From: Pezicula radicicola
Taxonomy: Eukaryota; Ascomycota; Leotiomycetes; Helotiales; Dermateaceae
NCBI GenBank assembly: GCA_003008705.1
Contig: PDUO01000091.1
Location: forward strand, 3,131-67,130
DNA: 64,000 nt
Reading direction: 5' to 3'
Each line of letters opens with the position of its first letter. Within the stretch, counting starts at the first letter, position 1. The notes beneath the pieces are model-generated. The model did no database searches and was not told the origin of the DNA. It worked only from the letters and a program-made list of their open reading frames with translations. Positions 44,064 through 59,639 of this stretch are shown one piece after another. Position numbers and translations under genes: made by a program.

Positions 44064-47000
44064 CTAATAAGAAATAGTTGAAAACATCTTCCTTAATTCT
44101 CTTGCAACTGCCTGTTGCGAATCATAATCCATAAACTCAACCTCGACCTGCTTCACTTCTACAACCCATCTATGCTTCTCGCATTCCAGACTTTCCAAGC
44201 TCGTTTGCAACATCTCTTCGAGCGCCCCAGCAACTAGAATTCTTCCTGATAAGTCACCAATACGTCTTCTTGCCAGATGGACCTGCTTAAGAGAAACTTC
44301 AACTCTCTTCTCTAATGCACCTAGAGTTTCCGACCGAATCACAGGTGGTAGCGCTATTACTGCAGGCCTCGCAGCTTGTAACTCAAGCAGATGATTCCTA
44401 GTAGTACTCAAAGCCTTTGAAAACATTTCGCGATCGTGGAAAAGCTGTCGTCGTAGTTTTTGGAAAATCTGGTAAGCTACCTCCAAACTTTCAAGCTCTC
44501 TGTTGACATTATTGATACATGCAATCATGCTCGAAGTCAGCGTCTGTGTCTCTGTTGCATCCATGCAAGAGTCCGGTCTGTCCTGTAGAGACATGAAACA
44601 TTTTGTGCCCTCGTCTGTACATGCATGATTAGTAAGGTGTGAAGCAAGAACGGTTCGTACTTACGGATAAAGCTAGCTACTCGATTGCGAATTAGTTTGG
44701 GCTGAGGAGCCACATAGTCCATGTCCGCCAGCTTTGTCAACTTTTCGTAAATATCTATACAGAGAAGGTCATTGAGTAAAGTTCTCCAGAAGTCCCCAGA
44801 GATGGACTTAGGAAATGGACATTGAGTTGACAAGCAAGCAGTATATACTAATGCATATACACCACAATCGTAGCCGTTGGGCTGTTGACAACATTTCTAC
44901 AACCCATTAGCTGAACACATGGAACAGGATAGTGAGCTTACCTGTGGAGTGAAGGACCATGTAGGTAAAAATGACTGAGTATCCGACCAAGCTTTCGCTG
45001 CAAAGAGGCGCAGTGATGATTCTACCTCTGCTAGTGGGACAACACCTGCCAGGGAGTCATAATGCTTGATTTGATGTTTTTTAACGTCAAAACATGCAAC
45101 AGTCCAATGTTTGACGGGATTCAGGCGATGAAGAGGAAGTATAATCTGATTCGGACTCGTCCGTATAAGTGTCGCTACCAACATTGCCTCTCTTCCTAGG
45201 CTGAGGGCCTGGCATGCAGGAATAATGCAGTCCGTATGTCGAAAGTGTTGCGATACAAAATCGATCACGATGGTACTTAAACACTGCTGTTCATCAAGTC
45301 CGGCTGCAGCGGCTTGCAGAGATTTGATGACTTCTTGCGATAACGTGTCGATAGCATCGTCCGGAAGCTCTGTGAGATCGACCATCGACGTGTTTCTGGA
45401 TGATGCTTTTGGCTCTAAGGGGCCAGCCTCCTTGCTATGCTCAACCGAATACAAGTTTGCGTGAAGATGTTGTTTATGTTGTCCCATAGTCGCATCACAC
45501 TCTGGGTTACGTGTGCCTGAATCACCCTCTACAGGCTGTTCCTTGGGGGTCGTTTCGCCAAGGTTCTTCCCTACAGAACAGGTTCCAGACGGTGGTGGTG
45601 TCCCTCGCTGAGAGTTGTCCGTCTGAAAGCTTTTGTCGTTTGCAAGATCTTGTGCATCCTTGTCCTTTACTTCTTTGGTATTATCAGTGCCAGACTGCTC
45701 ATCAAGGTTCGAAGTATTGTCCAAAGCAGGCGCTGTGCCTAATCCTTCTAAAGGAGGAGTGGTAGGATACTGTTTTGGGGGGAACAAAGGAAACAGTATC
45801 CTTCCATCATCCCCACCTGGGTCGTCATCGATATCGGAAGATCCGCCAGCCATAGGTTCATCACCGCCAGAAGAGAAATCGAGACTGGGCAAGAGAATTT
45901 CAGAGTCGTCATAAAAAGATTTATTTCTTGAAGGCGATACTCTTCTACCATATTCCACATTCTCCTAATCAGAACGAGTTAGATTGCTAGACAATGAAGG
46001 GATTTGCATCTTTCTTTGTAGGACTCAAGACGTTTCTGAAAAGGATTTGGTCGAGCTTCCGTATCTCCAGTACTGTTGCGTCGCCGTTTCTGGATTATCT
46101 GTGTTTTGCTTCTTGAATAAAGTCTTTGGAATCGTCCCAATCGCTCTGGCTGATTGGTATCTGCTGTGATCGATGTCAAAGATAGAGTCTCGTTGGCATC
46201 ATCATCATCATCATAATCAGAGCCGTTGAAAAGCTCCTTGTCCTCTTGAAGTTTCGCGGAGGGTTCTGGTTGAGCACTTTGTTGAACGAGACTTGCTGGG
46301 GTTTGATTTGGCTGCAACTCTGTTGTTGTTAGTGATTGACATGGGTAACTTCTCAGAATGAAACTTCCTCACCTTGGGAGAATGCAAAGACTGGGGAATA
46401 CAAAGACTGGGGAGAGAGCGGCTGCGTGTTGATAGAGGAGTCGAATTTCTTTATAGGTCATCATTAGCAACGGTTTGTGTACACGAGAAACAACATACCG
46501 AGTTCTGGATGGGAGGAGAATCCCGAGAACCGAGAGCTTCTTGAGCCATGTTGACAGCACCGGCTGCAATGTCTGCAACCGTCTAGCACGTCTCTTTAGG
46601 TGCAGGGTGACGCTTGAGCCGCAACTGTTTCGCTGAGCGCATTGCTCCAAATGCCGCTTCAAAGGTCGTTGTAGCTGCAACCTCATCTAAGCGGGAGAGC
46701 ATGGCCACGTTCTCGGCGACGTAAAGACCGAAATGCTCGACGAGGGCGTCCTTGTCGAGGCGCCACTTGGTTGAGATGCCGCTGAGAAAATCACCAAGCA
46801 ATTGACATGTCACCACTTTGATGTCTCGTGGTATCCATGGATCTTTGGGGACTCCGTGCTGCCTGGTTGTTGGACGGCGTCTTGTTGCTGCCGCAGTGCT
46901 GAGGAGAGGATATGCTCGATCGAAGGGCACGGCCGACGCAAGCTTCCGCAAGCCCTGGACGAAGGTCAAGGAATCAATGGCCGCCGCGTTGAAGTTGGAG

Positions 47001-47335
47001 ATAAGAGCATCGCGATCCAGGTTCCAATGGTGCTTGATGCCGTCGAGAAGGGGTGCCAGCCTGATGTATTTGCGATATGCCAGTGCATTATCCTCTCGGT
47101 CGAAGAAGCCAGCGGATGAGGAGAGTAGATAGCTTCGAAGGTTCGCTGATGGTGCCTCCTGTGATAAAGCGCGCTCGGCCTCGACGTAGGTCCTGAGGGC
47201 TTCGATGGAGGAAGAATCAATGCTGGTAGCCAATTCATCGAGCCTGTGAATTAATTGCTGCAGTTCCGGCGACAGCTGACTCGGCGAAAGTCTCGCCATG
47301 CTTTTGTTTGGTATTTTTTGGTTGATGTGAGGCAT
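44064..47335 (-). pseudogene. Ulp1-like (C48) cysteine protease gene, nearly intact
   Basis: Multi-exon. The first exon (47335 to about 46,490) encodes a helical N-terminal domain (SPSQLSPELQQLIHRLDELA ... GIKHHWNLDRDALISNFNAA, with a similar second unit TKWRLDKDALVEHFGLY). It has one in-frame TAG at about 46,584. Short exons with GTATGT and GTGAGG donors follow, then an acidic/basic linker (46,320-45,980) and a long Ser/Asp-rich exon. The protease domain has KHWTVACF (His, 45107-45109), KHYDSLAG (Asp, 45055-45057), then a 60-bp intron (44882-44941) between Gln and PNGYDCGVYAL (Cys, 44864-44866): the His-Asp-Gln-Cys set of SUMO/ubiquitin-like proteases. A coiled-coil tail ends at 44064. Such genes are often repeat-associated in fungi. 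If the TAG is real it is inactive. Confidence 0.7.
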
Positions 47336-48300
47336 ATTTCATGATATGGATAACTTTGAATATATATATGCCAGAGGGCGAGACAGAAGAGCTGGGTGGT
47401 ACGAGATCTGCGGCAACTCCTCGAATTCACGAACGCGGAATGGATTGGAATTGAGATTTGGGGTGGGGATTCCTTGGATGGTAGCGACCTAGGAATACCG
47501 CAGAAGATGAAGGAAATGTCGGGAATTTGTAAAGCAGCTGATTGAAGGGTTTGGTGACGTCTTTATGATCGTGAAGGTGGCGCGAAAAAAAAAACGCTCT
47601 TTCACAATCTTCGACCGTACTAGAACACAGCGGCAGTAGCGACTAAGCAGAAGCTGTAAGTAGGCAAGGCCTCTTTTGAGGAGCTCATGCATATCTAGAT
47701 CGAGGAGTAATAGGATGATCTTACCTAATGGTCATCGCAATGTAAGCAAATTGTAGGGTATGATGAATATTATTTTAAATGGAATCCGTCCCATCATGAC
47801 ACGAATAATCTTGGCTAGTCCTCACCATACCGGTGCCTGTAGTCGATCAATTATACTGTGCAGGAGATGACGAGCATGCACTGGAATCTGATTTACTATA
47901 CATGGTTCTTCTGCTGAAGCTTGAATGTTATACCGCTGGACGAGGTAGAATTACTCGAGTAGCACGCATTCCACTTCACGTTGAGGCAGCGGGAGAGGCA
48001 GCAAAGTCTCCGGAACCACTTGCAGGACGAGGATGAGCCCGAAGTAGATCTGCAAGAGAGAATCGCTGATCACCTGGTATTTTGCCCAGTTCTCCACGCG
48101 GTGGACAGAAAAAGCGGCACTAAATAGATACCTCTCCGAAGAAGCCTTCTTCTGTACAAGTGTGATAATACAACAAAGTAAGCTGTAAATCTAACAACTT
48201 AAATTAACTAAAAACGAGCTTCTTGTTTACTTATACATAAGTTTTTGTTAGCTTGCGAGATCTTGAAGGCGTTCCAGCTGGTTACAGAAGTGGAGGTTAC
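47336..48300. other. No recognisable gene
   Basis: Short frames only (47489-47692, 47833-48036). The right part is bounded by the inverted repeat listed next. Confidence 0.5.
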
Positions 48301-48330
48301 CTATTTAGTGCCGCTTTTTCTGCCCACCGC
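48098..48330. repeat. Inverted repeat, 36-bp arms around 160 bp
   Basis: GCGGTGGACAGAAAAAGCGG... (48098-48133) is the inverse of 48294-48330 with few mismatches. Both arms encode the same peptide end (RKSGTK then stop) when read towards each other, so this may be an inverted partial gene copy. Confidence 0.75.
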
Positions 48331-48585
48331 ATGGCCATAGAACCGCCCATTTCTACAGATAGTAGTTAGAATTCTCCATTTTCGGTCAATATCATCTTCC
48401 CAGCCAGCACAGTCCCAAGCTGTCTTGTTGAATACTATAATCATCCCACCCAAGCGACTTCCTCTTTGATTTCCCATCGTAAACAGGACTATGCGACAGC
48501 TTGATTCGACAATTTGTCGATCAGAGACAATAATTCGTAGACCATAAGGCTGTCTCCCATGAAATTGCTCCACCGCATAATTCAC
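48301..48585 (-). CDS. Short unknown ORF (94 aa)
   Basis: An open frame ending in the inverted-repeat arm: RIIVSDRQIVESSCRIVLFT and WEDDIDRKWRILTTICRNGR. It lacks a clear family and may be the end of a larger broken gene. Confidence 0.2.
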   Translation of the reverse strand: MNYAVEQFHGRQPYGLRIIVSDRQIVESSCRIVLFTMGNQRGSRLGGMIIVFNKTAWDCAGWEDDIDRKWRILTTICRNGRFYGHAVGRKSGTK

Positions 48586-48854
48586 AGCAGACCTTATTTT
48601 GTTCCATCAAACTCCTACTTAAATTCCTTGTTAAATTCCTCCTCAAGCTCCTCGTCAAAGTCTTCACAAAGTCTGTCGTCGTTATTGTATTGTAGTTATA
48701 CAGGGAAAAACCTCCCGCCGCCCACCTATACTAGTTAGGGCGGTAATTCGGTTTATCCATCCAGTTTCTTGTATATTTCTCTAGGGCATTATCAAATCGC
48801 CGTCAGCGAATGAAGGTGGTGTAGGATACTACACGAAGTTAGCATTGAGACTCT

Positions 48855-49244
48855 TCAGCAGTCTAAACAAACAAAACTTACTGCCCTTGATGCCGTAGTT
48901 TGCTTTACATCTGATGATAAGTCGGTGCTTCTATCAGCATAATCCTCTATTTCGCGGGCGGCAATTTTCACTGTGAGGTCATTCTGTGCCTCTGAAGTAT
49001 CGCCGTTTGTCGCTGAGTCCAAGGCGTCTACTTGCGTTTTTTGGTGCCCTTCTTCAGCTACACGGGCTGCCTCAGCAATACTCGCGAGGTGTGCTTCCTC
49101 CGCGAGGCGGGCTTCCTGAGCAACGCGGGCTTCGGCCAGGCGTGCTGGTTCTCTTTGACGCTTTCTCTGTAAAGTCAAATATTTTGCCATTCTGTCATTG
49201 TTTCTATCGTTGGTGTTTTCAGCTGCTTTAATAGCTTTCAACAC
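48855..49244 (-). other. Coiled-coil coding fragment
   Basis: 129 codons rich in Ala/Glu/Arg with repeats (ARLAEARVAQEARLAEEAHL). It resembles in style, not clearly in sequence, the coiled coil of the protein at 19529. Start and end are uncertain. Confidence 0.3.
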
Positions 49245-49913
49245 TAGTTAGGAACATATCTCTCACAAAACATTATAGATAGCCACTTACCTGGAGTCCT
49301 ACGAGGGAGACATGTAGTGGGAAGTAGGGGCTGCTTGTTGTCTTGAGAGTCTCGTTATTTGCCGACCACACTAGTCGCAGTTGAAACTTGGATTCAGCCT
49401 CATAATTCCCTAAGCCAGTCTAGGTGCGTGCTGTGACCCTTTCTTCCTGCCAGCGCTCAAGGCTGTGTTTTCGTATGACATGTTCTGATATAAGATTGTC
49501 TTCGGAACTGGTATCGAATTTCGTCCGCTACCTGCACACAGAAAGTTACGCTGAAAAGACTGAACCCAGGGCCTGGGGTAAAACTTAGGCCTTCGGTTGG
49601 GAGACGATTCGGCTCGAGGTTCAAGTCCGCTTAGAATTCTTTCTTTGGCCCAGTGATTCCGTGCGAAGCTACGTTCAGAGCTTCTCTGATCATATCAAAT
49701 TTGAATCGGAGGTATAGTCGTTGCTCTGCTAGCAAATCGTGGGTTTGATGACTTCAATCCATCTTGTTAGTCAACGGTGTCTGGACTCTAGAGCAGGTGG
49801 TCGAAGGTACTCACTCCATTGCAATATCTCGCAGCAGGGTCAAAGCAGATCTGAAGCGTTGGGTCGCTTGCTGCAGTTCCTCGGTAATTCAGGGATAAGA
49901 GAACCCGCACGGC

Positions 49914-50255
49914 TTATTGCATCTTCCGCCTCATTTGTTTCCCTGGGGGGCTCATTCCAGTATTAAGATCGATCCCCATCCTCTTTAGATAGAGCATCAG
50001 GTCTTGGTACCTCTCAAGACTAATTTCTAGCGCAACGCTGAAAGACCTGGCAGGCTCCGTTCGAGGTTTCAAGGTGTTTTGAATAATCTCCTGTAAGAGG
50101 CTGACCAACACTAGAAGCTCAGAGAGGATCTTTTTCGGTGTTTGATACGTCGATTGGCTAATTCCACTGGATAATGCTGTAATCTGTGATATCATAGAAA
50201 TAGCAACACTTGCAATATTCAACGTCGTCGCTGCCACTGACAAGCGGTCCGCCAT
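49914..50255 (-). pseudogene. Fungal STAND N-terminal (Helo-like) domain fragment
   Basis: Starts MADRLSVAATTLNIASVAIS, the usual opening of fungal Helo/NACHT-associated N-terminal domains, and runs through YQTPKKILSELLVLVSLLQEI. It lacks any following NTPase; after about 49,960 the frame breaks. A cell-death-type receptor start, truncated. Confidence 0.5.
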
Positions 50256-50520
50256 TGCGAATAATTTGAATGTAAAAGGTAATGAAGCGACGACAGTGTT
50301 TCCTGGTGGCGTCAATAGGTGGCCAGCTGGATCATTCTAGTATATCGTGAGGCGTTTTCCGTTAATTATCGACGCTTAGCCTCACATCATATAATCAAAA
50401 GTGACGCTCTCCTCAATCGCCTTTGTCATAGTACTGTTTCCTGCTGCTTCAAGTTTACATATATCGAGTGGAACTGCAGCTTGCTTTTAAGTTGACATAG
50501 CATCCGCAAACCCTGTCGAG

Positions 50521-51620
50521 ATGGAAAGAGTCTGTGCAGCACTTGAGACTACAACGTCTACAACCACGACGCCATCGCGGCAGGCTTCAATGACTAACCC
50601 TGGCGATGGAGAACAGTCCTACAGTCCTTTCGAAAGTCTCCACACTCACGGGTATCCACGGCTTGCAGATTTAATGGGCCGCCATGGCGATGTTGCCATA
50701 TTTCGTCGCTTCGGAGCCCTTAATGCCTTGAACCTCATGGCATTGCAAGCAGAGCTATTAGATCTAGAGGAAGAATTAAAGGATATACTTGCCGAGAATG
50801 AGTCGCGGCAACCAGTCCTACTACAAGACTTCTTCGAGATGCGAAATAATGAAGAAGGAAGTGCTCAGAAGGAGGTGATGAAGAAAATTCGCGTAAAGTT
50901 GGCTGAATACAGTGAGTATACAGTATTCCATAGGGAACATGCAGTGCTGATACCCTCGCAGACAAGATATCTCACAAGTCGCTTCTTTGAGCAGTCCGCA
51001 CAAAACCAATCTCTACACCCTGCGACGCTGGCTCAAAGGATCTAAACCAGGCGAGGGCGACTCATTCCTTCGTGGTATTGAGAGAGAAACATGGCATCAG
51101 AGGTTCAATCTCGAGGACTTTCTGCTTGTAGACACCGTCAAAGCCGAAGCAGATGCGGCCACCGCAAGATTAGTCGATAAATTGATTATATGGTTTAATC
51201 ATTTCATCGGATATCGATATCGGGTAAGATTCAAGCAATTTGATGTCAACTCGAGACTTGAGCTGAATCCAGGTACACAATAGAAACCCTTAAATTCCGG
51301 CATCGTGACTTACTCTGGTCTCAAAACCACGGCAAAGTACGTTGTAACTCTGGTCTCGTCTATGCTCCCGGCCCTCTCCATTCTAGGTCTATACTTCGAG
51401 AAAGACATCAATAGGATAGGTATTATGATCAACATAACGTTCGTGTTTACTGCTGCTCTTGTGTTCGGCACCTCAGCGAAGAGGATAGAGGTATTCTCAG
51501 CTACGGCAGCGTAAGATATTCCGAAAGTATTCGACATACGTTCTAACTTGCTTGCAGATTTGCTGCCGTGGAAGTAGTGTTTATTGGTAGTACAGACACT
51601 GGAAATAGCAAGAAGCTATG
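50521..51620 (+). pseudogene. DUF6594 membrane protein, frameshifted
   Basis: YPRLADLMGRHGDVAIFRRF followed by LNALNLMALQAELLDLEEEL is the DUF6594 opening. An intron-like GTGAGT...GCAG follows at about 50,912-50,960. The frame then breaks near 51,000 before LRRWLKGSKPGEGDSFLRG. The C-terminal helices (YVVTLVSSMLPALSILGLYF, NITFVFTAALVFGTSAKRIEVFSATAA) and FAAVEVVFIG after a last short intron close the domain. A common ascomycete family of unknown role. Confidence 0.7.
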
Positions 51621-52621
51621 ACGATCTGATATGTACTGGCTTGAACCAACACTAATGACCAAGGAGTTCGACAGAGTGCTATTTACTAATCGACGTAGCT
51701 TACGAGTCACTGCTCTTCTTTTCACTACGGCTCGATTTGCAAGTTCGTGCCGCTCAGGTAGAATCATTGCATACAAGTTCGGAGTTTCTTCCTATCTTCC
51801 AGTCACTACTCCTTCCTCAAATCGATCCGTGCCAGCGAAGCAGAGTCCTCATTCCTATCCGTTGACATCAGGCTTCCAAGGCCCCGTTAATTGACTTCCT
51901 CGAAGACTATTTCATCAATTGTAACAGTTCAGACATTACGCAAATAGAGGAGTTCAACAAAGCAGTTGAGATAATGAAAAGGAAAGAGGCGGACCTGTGT
52001 GTGGGTGGAAGTGCGTGGGACTGCCAAGCTAAGTTGGACTGTTGGGCTATGGGGTGTCTGTTTTTGTGATTTCAAGGGTCTGGTTTCCAAGAAAGCTGAA
52101 TTGGAGGAGTTGTGCGTATAGTACATCCACGATTGGCTCTCAACGTTGACTTGTCTCAAGTGTAGTTTAGGGACGAACTTGCACTAAAGAACGTCCTTGA
52201 TAACTAACTTAAGAGTCTCCTAACTCAGGCGCCCATCCAGTACCGAAGACCAGTCATTCTTTGACTTCTTCTTTCAACTTTAAGGAGTCCAAGTTGTCCA
52301 CCTCAGAGGCTGGCTCCGGCAAAAAAGCTGGATCTAGGTGTCAAAATTGGAAGATTTAAAATTGGAGTCACCGGCTCATCCGATACTAATCAAAGGCTGT
52401 AGCGATGGTGAGACTATTCAGCGTCGAAACAGCTTCATACTTACCATCAAGCATCGATTACGACGATCGATCTAACTTGATCAAGAGTTGATAAAGACAT
52501 CCCAACTTAAGCCAACAGTAGAGAAGTGTAATACTTCCCAGTATCTACCTGTGCAACACTAGAAAATGTTAAGCAAGATGTTACAGTCTCGAAGAACAAT
52601 ACTGCGACGGATGCCAAAGAA
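51621..52621. other. No recognisable gene
   Basis: Mixed-composition DNA with only short frames on both strands (51631-51894 and 51929-52159 are the longest). Confidence 0.5.
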
Positions 52622-55112
52622 TCATCCCGATGTCTTTCTCAACGAGGGGTCATAAAGGCCAAGCCGATTCTGCGTATGCCTATTCTCGGTGATCTCCGCT
52701 ATATGTTGCTCAATCATGTTACAGATACCTGACAAAGAACTGTTCGTCAAGAGCTCTCCGATCGATAATCTGGCATGGAACTCTTTGCGAATCAGCGACA
52801 AGAGTCTGCCTGCCTTCAAACTATCACCACCTATCTCAAAGAAGTCAGAATCAGAGAAGAGATCTGCCTCGGAGCATGCCAAAAGATTGACCAAGATATC
52901 TTGGATTTTCTTTTCCACTTCGGGTATTTCTTCAGGTATGATGTCCACATTCTGCGCTTTAAGCATGGTTGCGAACTCTCTCTCGTCCAGAACACCATCC
53001 CGGCCAATCGGAAGAGGCGCTTGCAGAATCGTAATATAGGATGGAACAAGATACCCATCAAGTCGAGCCAAAGTGCTGTTAAACTCATACAACACGTCCT
53101 CCGGATCTAATGATCCCACAACTCCAGGCTTTGGTGCCAAGACAAATTTAGGTAAGTCATCGATGAGATCCTTGTTTATATACACATCGATAACCTCTCC
53201 AAGCTGTCTTCGCAAAAGGTCGAAGACGATGTCAGAATTGATATCACACCTGGTTTTTGCAATATTGAGCACCAGGGGTGAGTTCACTGGAGGGCAGGTC
53301 GCTTCGTAATATGCAGCTGCTCCCCAGCGTCATATCGTCCGACAGCGTTTCGAAACCCAGACGTTCACCAAGTTTAACTCTTAACACTTTGTTGTTGCCC
53401 TTGGGAAGATCGTCCATGTAAACGACGACAACTGGCCATTTGACTGAGTGCAGTGATGACTTGGTAGCCTCGTGTAGTTGTCTTAGGTTCGTTCTGGGCT
53501 GACTGATTGGCGTCAGTAAGACAATGCCAACGACTTCTTGGAGAATGTCATATGGAGCTAAGAAACATAAAGCCTCAGAGACTCGATTATAAATGGGCGA
53601 CTTGGGGTCTTGTGCTGCGACGAGAAAAGCCTCCTCAACCTCCAAGGAGGATATCAGTTCACCACCACGATTGATGATTTCCTTGTCCTGGCCAGTGATA
53701 TAAAGGAATCCATCTTCGTCAAGGTGGCCAATATCCCGGCATTAAACCATCCGTCAGCGTTAAATGGTGTAATGTCGTAGTCGCTATTGGCCTTAAGATA
53801 TCCTAGAAAGACTAGCTAACCTCGAACATGGATGCGCCCTACAACGCCAACAGCTTGGACTCTATCGTTGCCATCTAGAATGGCTAACTCTGGACCGATA
53901 CTAATTCCGGACGTTCCGGAGCGCTCAAGGTTGTAGTACAGTGGGGGTGTAGATATCGGCATGCACTCAGTCATACCATAACTAGGCAGCACAGCGCAAT
54001 TAAAAGCGTCCCGGAGTTGAATTGCCAACGAGGGGAGAAGACCTCCCGCAGCGTTGTAAACGAGATGGATCTGACTACAAGTTGGGGTCGAAGGCAGGGC
54101 AAAGGATAGTCGAGCCTCCGGCTAGAATAGGCGCGAAGAGATTACGAACCAAGCCACCACTGCCAGACGTTGGATAAGCCGGTAAGTGTTTCAAGAACAT
54201 ACACATGATTCAAAGGCATTATATTGAGACAGCTATCTCGTTCTGACAACTCCCAAGATTCAATGACGAAAGCCACTGGTGAAAAGAATGAAGGCAATGT
54301 CGCCGGCTGTAATGGTGTGACCTCGAAAGTCATGTACTCGTTATGTCCAGAAGAAACACAGTAATGTTGTGTTCAGAGATCCATCTAGCATCCAAAGCCA
54401 ATTTCTTGACGTCCGCTCTAGTCGCCAAAATAGTTTTTGATCCAGTCTGTAAGACATCAGCTTCAAATTGTCCGGCACCGGATGTGGAGTTGATGGGAGC
54501 TGCCGCGTAGTATGTCGAGACAGCTATACCCGTAACCCCTAAGAGAGGGCCGTTTGGTAGCGCAACCACCACTACTGTCTTTGATCTGCTTGTTTTCGGT
54601 ACTGACAAGATAAAATTCTTCACAAGGTTAGCTAGAGCGCAGTGTGAGAGACTTTTGCCTGTAGCTGGATCAATGATTGCAGGCTTGTTGGTTCGGCGAG
54701 TAAACAGATCTCTCAAGCCCATATATGTCGAGTTAACTTGATGTGCCGTCATTGTGAGTTTTGTCATCTTCTTACAGTAACCAGCTTTCCCAGCTTCTGG
54801 CATCGCTTTCCAGAAACGGCTTTGGCATCTAATGAGATTGAAGACAGGCCAAGATCCAGTATGTGTAGCCAACAGACGGGATAAACATGCGAGAGGAAGA
54901 CATGATGGCTGAGATGGAACTGATATCGAGTGTAGGAGTTGTGTGAGGGATTCGCGATCTTGCCTGTGCGACAGTGAACACAACAGGCCTTCTATATGTG
55001 CCAAATATGAAGCCTTCTCCTTTGCACTCAAGGACGATTCTTGGGCCAGGGTGTGCAGCTCACCCACGGTCATGGGAGCGGTATCCAGATTGAGGTGCAA
55101 AAAATTCGGCAT
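52622..55112 (-). pseudogene. NRPS-like adenylation plus carrier enzyme, broken
   Basis: Adenylates an acid and loads it on a carrier. From ATG 55112: an unusual 115-residue N-terminal region, then an AMP-binding domain (MGLRDLFTRRTNKPAIIDP, about 54,700; SYGMTECMPIS, about 53,960; GRIHVRG, about 53,820). Further pieces are in other frames at 53645-53244. The last frame (53287-52622) has the carrier motif DFFEIGGDSLKAGRLL, with the phosphopantetheine-accepting Ser. No reductase or condensation domain follows. At least three frame breaks. Product unknown. Confidence 0.7.
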
Positions 55113-57382
55113 TATATTAAGACATTGGACCTTTGAAGTTCATGCCATAACAATGATCTCAGAAGTTGAAGGGGAACCTGCATTAAATCCCGGAGAGCCA
55201 TTTTCAAGATGAATACTCAGTGTTTGACAAGGCGCATGCAGCAGTTTATCTTCTCCATAAGGCAAAGACCCAAGGGCTATCCGATCAACTTTCAGGCGCG
55301 CCTGCTAATGATAGGCCAGAAAGAAAGGTCCAGAAGAGACAATAAATTGCTGTGAGGGACTCCAAGCCGCCCACACAGTCGTCGGTGGGGTATTTTGAAC
55401 GTTGGGGTTTGATTAGAACGTCGACTAACTCAACATATGTTGTGGCGAGATCGAGTACCGATGCGACGCAATCAAAGAAGGCGCAACCCAGCAGCAAGTT
55501 CACGAAGTGGCCTACAATTCCTCTCTAATTCGAGTACTTAGGTTTTGGTAAGGCCTTCGGACTAAGGCAGCGATTATCTCCGTGTTTGTTTGGAATGGCT
55601 CGGACATTATAGCCCATAAATAGGAACCAATCGTTGAGCCACTCGCAAAGAATCATACGACTAGGTGTAGGGAGTCCATTCTAGAAGTTATTCTACGTTG
55701 TGGAGGTAGCCGGAGAAACTCTACCGTTGGACCGAGGCTCTGAGTTTTGGAAGTGTATTGAATGTCACTGTAAATATGAGTTTTTAGTAAAGCGGAATGG
55801 CCGAAAACGTTGTCCCTAGTATTAAAACCACGAAATTCTGGCCAGCCCTTGGATTGTATTACTATTGGTATTGCCTTCAAGTTGTTTTACTAAATTATTT
55901 AATAATATCACCTACTCTAATACTCTAATATAATATAGAATAAAATAAGAACTAAGTTCTAATTAACTTATACTGTAACTATAAGGCCGTAGTACTCTTA
56001 ATACTAAGTAGTTAAACGTAATTACACAAGCTGGTATAGTAAGAGCCTAAAATTATATAAATATAGACGAAATTATTAGGTGGTGTTCCTATAGAAAATG
56101 GCCTATATATTGCATAATTATATAAGCCCCCCTGCTCCCCGATAAGCAACTGCTATGGAAGAGTACCGTCGAGTCGGTAAGTAGAATCCTCTCAACGGAT
56201 AAGTTACCAGAACTTGTAGGATTTCGACTGTTCAGAGCTCCGAGAAGAAGGAGAAGACAGAAACCGTACTTGAGCCCCCTGGAACACACTTACAGGCGCC
56301 TTCATCACAGATGAGGTGCGAGTATCGAAGACCAAGAGGTCAGGTCATCCCTCCGGTACTTGGTACCACCATGGTGGCGGGGACCAAGCATACAGATCGC
56401 AACAAGTGAGGAAGGTGCAAAAAGACAACACAAAGACTTTCTAAAATGCACATCGCAAAATATGTTCGTCTACACCGACGGTAGTGGTATCGACTTACCG
56501 TGATGAGTGTAGTTCGGTAACTGCACCAAAGCTAGACCACTCCGGCATAGCTCCTGCTAACTCAGTAGCTGGGTCCGAGTGTGAATTGGTTAAAATTACA
56601 TATAATTTGCCATCCTTACCTCCTGATAACACTCTTTAATTCTCCCCTCATTTTCCCTTCATATGTCAGGCCGCAACACTTATCTCTCGCCACCTTTTGT
56701 GCTTTTCCTTCTAACCCTGGTTTTGAGCCGCTTTTTGCGCCTTGTCCTGCATCGTTTCAGGACCTCGGCGTGCGGAGCGCACGTTACCAGTATTCCTAGG
56801 CTATACTGTAATCGAGCTGCAAATGGTAATTTGTAGGCACATGACTTCTAAGCCTCCACCGCTACGCAACAAAATGTACATCTCAAGTGAATACCATTTG
56901 TGGAAAGGTTGGATGCTGTGTGTGGAGAAGTTATACGCCGTTTCTGGAGAGTCTAGACAGGTATAAAGACCGGATTCTGAAGTGAGAATCAAACGGGCGG
57001 CAAACAAGAAATACAAACGTAATAAATTTATCACGAGTACTAGGCTCTTTTAGTAAATATAAAAAGGGAAATCGTGACTTTCGTGGTCGCTAGCGTCACG
57101 TGTCCTTAAATACATTTAACTTCCACAACCAGCCGGTGGCATTGAATTGAAGAAGTCGAGCTCACCGCCTCTATCTCTCAACCGCATCGATTTCCATTCT
57201 ACACATTGACTCTGGAAGAGGAATTGAAGTCGACGATACAGACTGCCGAAAATGATGTGAAGCTCTAAAATGGCCAAAGAGGCCAGAAATGGCTGTTGAA
57301 TTATACTCCGTCAACTAATGTCACAGGTAGGCCTATGGCGATCAACAAAACGAGTGGTGTCCAGACACACTCTGCCACTTCC
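55113..57382. other. No intact gene; retrotransposon scraps
   Basis: Only short frames (for example 55285-55503, 56581-56799). At about 56,463-56,495 the plus strand reads MFVYTDGSGID, the first catalytic motif of the RNase H domain in Tad-type LINE elements, so worn retrotransposon DNA is likely here. Confidence 0.4.
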
Positions 57383-59639
<2,257 letters not shown>

